From Mesorhizobium sp. M3A.F.Ca.ET.080.04.2.1 (GTDB taxonomy: Bacteria > Pseudomonadota > Alphaproteobacteria > Rhizobiales > Rhizobiaceae), in assembly GCF_003952525.1 (NCBI RefSeq), contig NZ_CP034451.1, forward strand, positions 4,030,001-4,094,000: DNA of 64,000 bases, written 5' to 3'. Under the pieces are notes generated by a model, which saw only the letters and a list, made by a program, of their open reading frames with translations, was not told where the DNA came from and ran no database searches. Numbering within the stretch: position 1 is the first letter of the stretch; the number at the start of each line of letters is the position of its first letter. Below are positions 59,217 to 64,000 of the stretch, in pieces. A program made the position numbers and the translations under genes.

Positions 59217-60539
59217 ATGAACGACCTTGGCGTCATCGATCGCTTCATGGAGACCTTCATCCGCTACATCGACAGCGGGTTCGGTCTGCTATCGGGCGAC
59301 CTCGCCTTCCTCACTACCATTCTGATCGGCATTGACATCACACTTGCCGGCCTGGCGTGGGCGCTCGGCGACGAAACCAGCGTTCTCGGCCGGCTTGTCC
59401 GCAAGGTGCTCTATGTTGGCGTCTTCGCCTTCATTCTGAACAATTTCAAGAACCTCGCCGATATCGTTTATCGTTCTTTTGCCGGTCTCGGGATTAAGGC
59501 GTCGGCCGGCAATCTGTCGGCAGACAATCTCTTGCGCCCGGGCCGCATTGCCGCGACCGGTTTCGAAGGTGCTTGGCCAATGCTTGACCAAGCCAGTCAG
59601 CTCCTGGGCTTCCCGGAAATCTTCGGCAACGCACTGACCATCTTCGTGCTGCTGATGGCCTGGTTCCTGGTTATCATCGCCTTCTTCATCCTTTCCATCC
59701 AGCTTTTCATCACCATCCTAGAGTTCAAGCTCACCACGCTGGCAGGTTTTGTTTTGGTTCCATTCGCACTTTGGAACCGTTCAGCGTTCCTGGCCGAACG
59801 CGTGCTCGGCCATGTTATCTCGTCAGGCATCAAGGTGATGGTGCTCGCCGTCATTGTCGGTATCGGCTCCACGCTCTTCGGGGAGTTCGCTTCCGCATTG
59901 CAAGGCAAGGAGCCGGATCTTGCCGGTGCCATGTCCCAGGTACTGGGCGCACTGGCACTGCTTGGCCTTGGCATTTTTGGGCCGGGGATCGCGTCGGGTC
60001 TTGTCTCAGGCGCACCGCAGCTTGGGGCGGGCGCCGCCCTCGGCACGACCGCGGCGGCAGCGGGTGTATCACTCGTTGCTGGAGGCACAGCATTTGCTGG
60101 CGCGCGTATGGCAACCAGCGGCGGTCTCGCCGCCATCCGAGCCGGCACAACAATGGGATCGGCTGCTTCCACGTCATGGCAGATCGGGCGCGCAACCTCG
60201 CCCGACGCTGGCCTCTCCGGTGTGGCTGCTGGAATGCATGGTGTAACCAGTGCAGCTGGCGGCGCCGCTATACGCATAGCGCGATCCGCCACTGCAAGTG
60301 TTGGGCGCAACGCCGATGCCGGGCGCGATGCCGCGTGGACCGCGACCGGCGGCGCGCCGACAGCGTCAATGACCGAACGCTCTGCCGGTTCGGCCACTGT
60401 TTCGGCGCCGACGTGGGCAAGGCGCCTACGTTCTGAACAGACCGCCCGGGCAAATCGCCACGCTGCCATGCAAGCTGTCCGAGACGGAGACCGGCCGGGA
60501 GGCAGCGCCAACCCCTCTCTCAACGACAAGGATGACTAG
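59217..60539 (+). CDS. trbL: TrbL, VirB6-like channel protein
   Basis: 440 residues with at least six membrane helices (FLTTILIGIDITLAGLAWAL; IFVLLMAWFLVIIAFFILSI; LSHVISSGIKVMVLAVIVG-like region; ALGALALLGLGIFGPGIASG). The C-terminal 150 residues are Ala/Gly/Ser/Thr-rich and hydrophilic, as is normal for TrbL. It is separated from trbJ by 33 bp with its own GAGAAAGG and abuts trbF. Confidence 0.94.
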   Translation: MNDLGVIDRFMETFIRYIDSGFGLLSGDLAFLTTILIGIDITLAGLAWALGDETSVLGRLVRKVLYVGVFAFILNNFKNLADIVYRSFAGLGIKASAGNLSADNLLRPGRIAATGFEGAWPMLDQASQLLGFPEIFGNALTIFVLLMAWFLVIIAFFILSIQLFITILEFKLTTLAGFVLVPFALWNRSAFLAERVLGHVISSGIKVMVLAVIVGIGSTLFGEFASALQGKEPDLAGAMSQVLGALALLGLGIFGPGIASGLVSGAPQLGAGAALGTTAAAAGVSLVAGGTAFAGARMATSGGLAAIRAGTTMGSAASTSWQIGRATSPDAGLSGVAAGMHGVTSAAGGAAIRIARSATASVGRNADAGRDAAWTATGGAPTASMTERSAGSATVSAPTWARRLRSEQTARANRHAAMQAVRDGDRPGGSANPSLNDKDD

Positions 60540-61271
60540 ATGCTCTTCAAGCGACCCGTGCACCGTTACGGCAAAACACCCGAACCGGTCACGCCGTATC
60601 AAAAAGCCGCCCAACTGTGGGACGAGCGCATCGGCTCATCTCGACTGCAGGCCAGGAACTGGCGGATCATGGCCCTTGGCTGCCTGGCCTTGGCGACCGG
60701 GCTTTCCGGCGGACTCGTATGGCAGTCGATGCAAAGCCGTGTCGTGCCTTATGTCGTCGAGGTCGATGGCTTCGGCGAGACGCGCGCCGTCGCGCCGGCG
60801 GTCCGGAATTATGAGCCCTCGGATGCTCAGATCGCCTGGCATCTCGGCCGCTTCATCCAGAATGTCCGTTCCGTTTCCACCGATCCGGTTTTGGTTCGGC
60901 AGAACTGGTTGGCAGCGTACGACTTTGCTAGCGATCGCGCAGCGCTCTTCCTCAACGAATACGCCAAGGCGAACGACCCCTTCGGTCAGATCGGAACGCG
61001 CAGTGTTTCGGTACAGGTCACCAGCGTGGTCAGAGCCTCCGAAAGTTCATTCCAGGTCAAATGGACCGAGCAGGTGTTTGAGCGCGGAAGCCTTGCCAGC
61101 ACGATGCGCTGGACTGCGATCCTCACGATCGTGATCCGCTCGCCAAGCAATACGGATCAGCTGCGCAAGAATCCGCTCGGCGTCTTCATCAATGCCATTG
61201 ACTGGTCACGCGAGCTCGACAGCGCCGTCCCAGCCCCCCTTTCTCCGACGGAGTCCACCAATGAAAGGTAA
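60540..61271 (+). CDS. trbF: TrbF, VirB8-like scaffold protein
   Basis: 243 residues: cytoplasmic head (FKRPVHRYGKTPEPVTPYQK, AAQLWDERIGSSRLQARNWR), one membrane helix (IMALGCLALATGLSGGLVW) and a periplasmic domain (QSRVVPYVVEVDGFGETRAV, FEVNP-like region FIQNVRSVSTDPV, LGVFINAIDWSREL). Starts right after the trbL stop and overlaps trbG by 11 bp. Confidence 0.95.
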   Translation: MLFKRPVHRYGKTPEPVTPYQKAAQLWDERIGSSRLQARNWRIMALGCLALATGLSGGLVWQSMQSRVVPYVVEVDGFGETRAVAPAVRNYEPSDAQIAWHLGRFIQNVRSVSTDPVLVRQNWLAAYDFASDRAALFLNEYAKANDPFGQIGTRSVSVQVTSVVRASESSFQVKWTEQVFERGSLASTMRWTAILTIVIRSPSNTDQLRKNPLGVFINAIDWSRELDSAVPAPLSPTESTNER

Positions 61272-62298
61272 AATGTCACCGATTCGTGCCGTGCTGATCC
61301 TATCGGTGTCGGCAGCGGTCGTTTCCGCTTGTGCATCGAAGAAGGTGCCGCCGCCTGAGATTTCCTATGACGCTGCCGACTTCAAACCGGCCGCGATCGA
61401 AAAAGCGCCGGAGAGGCCGATTAGAATTGTCGAGGTGCCAAAACCACTGCCGCTGCCTGGCCAAATGCAGCCCGAGCCCGGCAAGGCCGAGGACAAGCGC
61501 CCTCCTGAAGAACGCGTCGCTGATGCCAACAAAGCCGCGACCCAGCAACCCACCAAGTACGGGTATGTTAATGCAGTGCAAGTCTACCCCTTCACCGATG
61601 GCGCGCTTTATCAACTCTATGCCGCGCCGGAGCGCGTGACCGACATCGCTCTGCAGCCGGGCGAGAAACTAACCGCCGTGTCGGCTGGCGACACCGTGCG
61701 CTGGGTCATTGGCGATACCGCAAGCGGCACCGGTGACAATCAGCGCACCCATGTTCTGGTAAAACCCTTCGCGCCGGGTCTTGCCACCAATGTCGTCATT
61801 ACGACGGACCGGCGGACCTATCATTTGCAGCTTCAAAGCACCGAGAAGACCGCAATGGCGGCAATCTCCTGGACCTACAGCCAAGACCAGATCATCGCGC
61901 TTCGCCAGCGCAATGCTCAAGCCGAGGCAGTTACACCGGTCGCGTCGAACATCGCGCTCGAAAACCTTCGCTTTCGCTACTCAATCAGTGGCGACACACC
62001 GCCCTGGAGACCGACGCGAGCCTTCGACGACGGCAGCAAGGTCTATATTGAGTTCCCTCGTCGCATAGATCAGGGCGAGGCGCCACCACTCTTCATCGTC
62101 GGCGCAGATGGGAGCAGCGAGCTCGTCAACTATCGCGTGCGCGGCAACTATTACATCGTCGATCGGCTCTTCGCCGCGGCCGAACTTCGCCTCGGCACCA
62201 AGCGGCAGCAGGTGATCCGCATCAGCAGGATTGACGGCAGGCAACCGCAACGGCGGATCTCGCTCTTTCGCGGCAGCCGGCGAGGTGAGGGCTCATGA
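61261..62298 (+). CDS. trbG: TrbG, VirB9-like outer-membrane core protein
   Basis: 345 residues with a lipoprotein-type leader (ILSVSAAVVSACAS, lipobox VSAC). The VirB9 domain reads VYPFTDGALYQLYAAPERVT, DIALQPGEKLTAVSAGDTVR, HVLVKPFAPGLATNVVITTD and YHLQLQSTEK, with C-terminal VYIEFPRRIDQGEAPPLFIV. The start chosen, MKGKMSP, overlaps the end of trbF. Confidence 0.95.
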   Translation: MKGKMSPIRAVLILSVSAAVVSACASKKVPPPEISYDAADFKPAAIEKAPERPIRIVEVPKPLPLPGQMQPEPGKAEDKRPPEERVADANKAATQQPTKYGYVNAVQVYPFTDGALYQLYAAPERVTDIALQPGEKLTAVSAGDTVRWVIGDTASGTGDNQRTHVLVKPFAPGLATNVVITTDRRTYHLQLQSTEKTAMAAISWTYSQDQIIALRQRNAQAEAVTPVASNIALENLRFRYSISGDTPPWRPTRAFDDGSKVYIEFPRRIDQGEAPPLFIVGADGSSELVNYRVRGNYYIVDRLFAAAELRLGTKRQQVIRISRIDGRQPQRRISLFRGSRRGEGS

Positions 62299-63509
62299 TC
62301 GAAAATTCCCGCTCTGGCATCCCGCCGAAACTGGATCCCGAGGAACTGCAGCTTCGGGCCTCTCCCCGCCGCGTGGTGCGGTTCAGGCGCGGTGTGATCA
62401 TCGCTATCGCAGCGCTCGGATCCGGCGCTGTCTTCGGCGTTACCATGATCGCCCTCCAGGGGCCGGCCCTTCGCATCAGGGATCAGGCGGAAGATCTCTA
62501 CAACACTGAGCGCAAACCAACCGCCGAGGGACTCGATACGCTTCCCCATGACTATTCCGGCATGAAGCCAAAGCCTCCCGTCCTTGGGCTACCTTTGCCG
62601 GGCGACCTCGGCCGCCCCATCCTCGAGCGGCAGCGCCAGCTCGGCATCGTGCCGGGCCAAGACATCTCGGCCGAGGAGCAGCGTCTAGCGCAGCAGGCGA
62701 TCGAAGCGCGTGAATCGCGGGTGCTTTTCCGCGTCGAAAATCGAGCTCAACAGACAGATGTCGGAGAGAGCGTGCAAACTGCTCAGCATCCATTTGAGGC
62801 GCTTCCCCAATCCGAAGCAGGACGCGCGTCAGCCTCGGTGGCGGCGGCGGAAGGCGACCAGAACAATCAGCAGCGAAAGCTTGATTTTCTCAGCCAGCGG
62901 AGCACTGGCGGGATCTACAATCCGCATGCGCTTCAGACGCCGATCTCGCCATATCAACTGATGGCTGGCAGCGTGATTGCCGCCAGCCTGATCACCGGCA
63001 TCAATTCCGATTTGCCGGGCCTTGTCGTCGCGCAAGTCACCGAAAATGTGCACGACACGGTCACGGGCAACATATTGCTGATTCCGCAGGGCTCACGTCT
63101 TATCGGCGTCTACGACAGCGTCGTCGCGTTCGGGCAAAAGCGAGCGCTGCTGGTCTGGCAGCGCATTCTGCTGCCCGACGGCTCGTCGGCCGAAATCGAC
63201 AATCTGCCCGCGAGCGACACCGCCGGCTACGCAGGGCTGGAAGACAAAGTCGATTTCCACACTTGGCAGATGATCAAGGGAGTGGCGCTTGCCACATTGC
63301 TCGGTGTCGGCACAGAATTCAGCCTCGGCGAAAACGAGAGCGATCTGGTCAAGGCGATCCGGGAATCAGCCCAGCAGAACGCCAGTCGAGCCGGCCAGCG
63401 CATCACCGAAAAAAACCTCAATATCCAGCCCACCATCGTCGTCCGCCCAGGTTGGCCACTGCGCGTCATCGTGCACAAGGACATCGTGCTGCGGCCATAC
63501 GCCAGTTGA
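62295..63509 (+). CDS. trbI: TrbI, VirB10-like channel protein
   Basis: 404 residues: a short cytoplasmic part, one helix (GVIIAIAALGSGAVFGVTMI), a Pro-rich linker (PKPPVLGLPLPGDLG) and the VirB10 barrel domain (ISPYQLMAGSVIAASLITGI, VHDTVTGNILLIPQGSRLIG, YDSVVAFGQKRALLVWQRI). It overlaps trbG by 4 nt and completes the trb series. Confidence 0.95.
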   Translation: MIENSRSGIPPKLDPEELQLRASPRRVVRFRRGVIIAIAALGSGAVFGVTMIALQGPALRIRDQAEDLYNTERKPTAEGLDTLPHDYSGMKPKPPVLGLPLPGDLGRPILERQRQLGIVPGQDISAEEQRLAQQAIEARESRVLFRVENRAQQTDVGESVQTAQHPFEALPQSEAGRASASVAAAEGDQNNQQRKLDFLSQRSTGGIYNPHALQTPISPYQLMAGSVIAASLITGINSDLPGLVVAQVTENVHDTVTGNILLIPQGSRLIGVYDSVVAFGQKRALLVWQRILLPDGSSAEIDNLPASDTAGYAGLEDKVDFHTWQMIKGVALATLLGVGTEFSLGENESDLVKAIRESAQQNASRAGQRITEKNLNIQPTIVVRPGWPLRVIVHKDIVLRPYAS

Positions 63510-63521
63510 GCAGGAGTTATC

Positions 63522-63764
63522 ATGGCTGACCTGAAACTTGGAAAACTTCCGGACCGAACAGCTTCGAAGATCACCATTACCGTCAGCGCGGAGCTGAGCC
63601 AAACACTCAAGGAGTATGCTGCACTTTACCGTCAGACCTATGGTCAGTCTGAAACCGTGGCAGAACTCATCCCTTTCATGCTGGCGGCGTTTCTGGAAGG
63701 CGACCGAGCCTTTGCCAGGGCCAGAAAAGAACGTCTGCCGACGGAGCTTGCCGGAAAATCGTGA
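63522..63764 (+). CDS. DUF2274 family protein
   Basis: An 80-residue protein: LKLGKLPDRTASKITITVSA, ELSQTLKEYAALYRQTYGQS and VAELIPFMLAAFLEGDRAFA are the DUF2274 pattern. It regularly follows trbI in alphaproteobacterial transfer operons and may be a small accessory DNA-binding or regulatory protein; function unproven. CAGGAG lies before the ATG, 12 bp after trbI. Confidence 0.9.
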   Translation: MADLKLGKLPDRTASKITITVSAELSQTLKEYAALYRQTYGQSETVAELIPFMLAAFLEGDRAFARARKERLPTELAGKS

Positions 63765-63933
63765 CTCCTCCGCTAGGGCAGCTGGAACATTGCCTAGCTG
63801 TCGCGACCTACCTGCTCCTCGCGAAGCATAGGATCAAACCCCTTGGAATGTAGGTATGCGCAAGAGAGGATGTGGAAGGAGATACCGCGCAACAGCCTAA
63901 GTTTGCATTTTCGATTTGATGCGGTAGTCGCCT

Positions 63934-64000
63934 ATGAGCGGTCAAAACGAACGCAGCTGGTTCGCCGATCGACCAAACGGCGAGCGCACTGTGCTTTGCT
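63934..64000 (+). CDS. Possible start of a gene running off the window
   Basis: An ATG opens 22 codons (MSGQNERSWFADRPNGERTV...) that reach the window edge without a stop. No clear ribosome-binding site and no family recognised from so few residues. Confidence 0.25.
   Translation, partial: MSGQNERSWFADRPNGERTVLC

Noticed and set aside
59597..60529. A 310-codon minus-strand frame in trbL
   Set aside because: Shadow of the Ala/Gly-rich trbL tail.

Overview
The window looks like part of a rhizobial symbiosis island, most like the integrative conjugative elements (ICESym) of Mesorhizobium. The evidence is a vitamin cluster (nadABC, bioBFDAZ, panBC), a TraR/TraI-type quorum-sensing pair, an RdfS-like excisionase followed by traF, a lytic transglycosylase and an RlxS-type relaxase, a traG-trbBCDEJLFGI mating-pair cluster, a type III effector under a tts box, and sigma-54 (nif/dct-type) promoters. 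No integrase, att site, tRNA, rRNA or CRISPR array was seen. The species is inferred from gene content and not proven.

Layout. 1-8.2 kb: a surface-polysaccharide acyltransferase, a porin followed by an IS3 scrap, a small membrane protein, a badly frameshifted hemN and an MFS exporter. 8.4-19.9 kb: bioBFDAZ and nadABC (minus strand), an NrtR-like Nudix regulator, and divergent panBC. 20.0-26.9 kb: traR-traI with a tra-box-like palindrome between them, then a degenerating stretch (crp/fnr-like, dctA and dsbA-like pseudogenes) with a few small intact genes. 27.3-36.1 kb: ardC antirestriction gene, CIRCE-controlled groESL, a scrap of an autotransporter protease, a DUF736 gene, then rdfS-traF-lytic transglycosylase-rlxS.

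36.1-43.1 kb is the most interesting part. It holds two stacked defence-like modules. The first is an IetAS-type pair (AAA ATPase plus subtilisin-like protease) lying between the real 3' end of rlxS and a second, decayed copy of the rlxS 3' end. The protease carries an in-frame TAA between its catalytic Asp and His. The second is a four-gene ubiquitin-conjugation operon (ubiquitin-like protein, E2, JAB/JAMM peptidase, E1) of the Bil/Bub type, with the peptidase gene before the E1 gene and a ubiquitin-like protein that ends in Ala-Gly-Ala.

43.3-51.7 kb is symbiosis cargo: a deletion fusion of gibberellin-operon genes (ent-kaurene synthase fragment joined to a frameshifted type 2 isopentenyl-diphosphate isomerase), a NifA/sigma-54-type promoter ahead of an S9 peptidase, and a 1.2 kb-codon Ulp1/C48 SUMO-protease effector with a tts box, an internal segmental duplication and a 63-bp tandem repeat. 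51.9-63.8 kb: traG, a ribbon-helix-helix protein, trbBCDEJLFGI and a DUF2274 gene, nearly all overlapping or abutting.

How it fits together: TraR plus AHL from TraI would switch on transfer; RdfS promotes excision; RlxS, TraG and Trb carry out transfer; ArdC would protect incoming DNA; IetAS and the ubiquitin operon would protect the host or exclude competing elements; the vitamin genes, porin, dctA relic and effector serve life in the rhizosphere or nodule. All calls come from reading the sequence; no database search was run.
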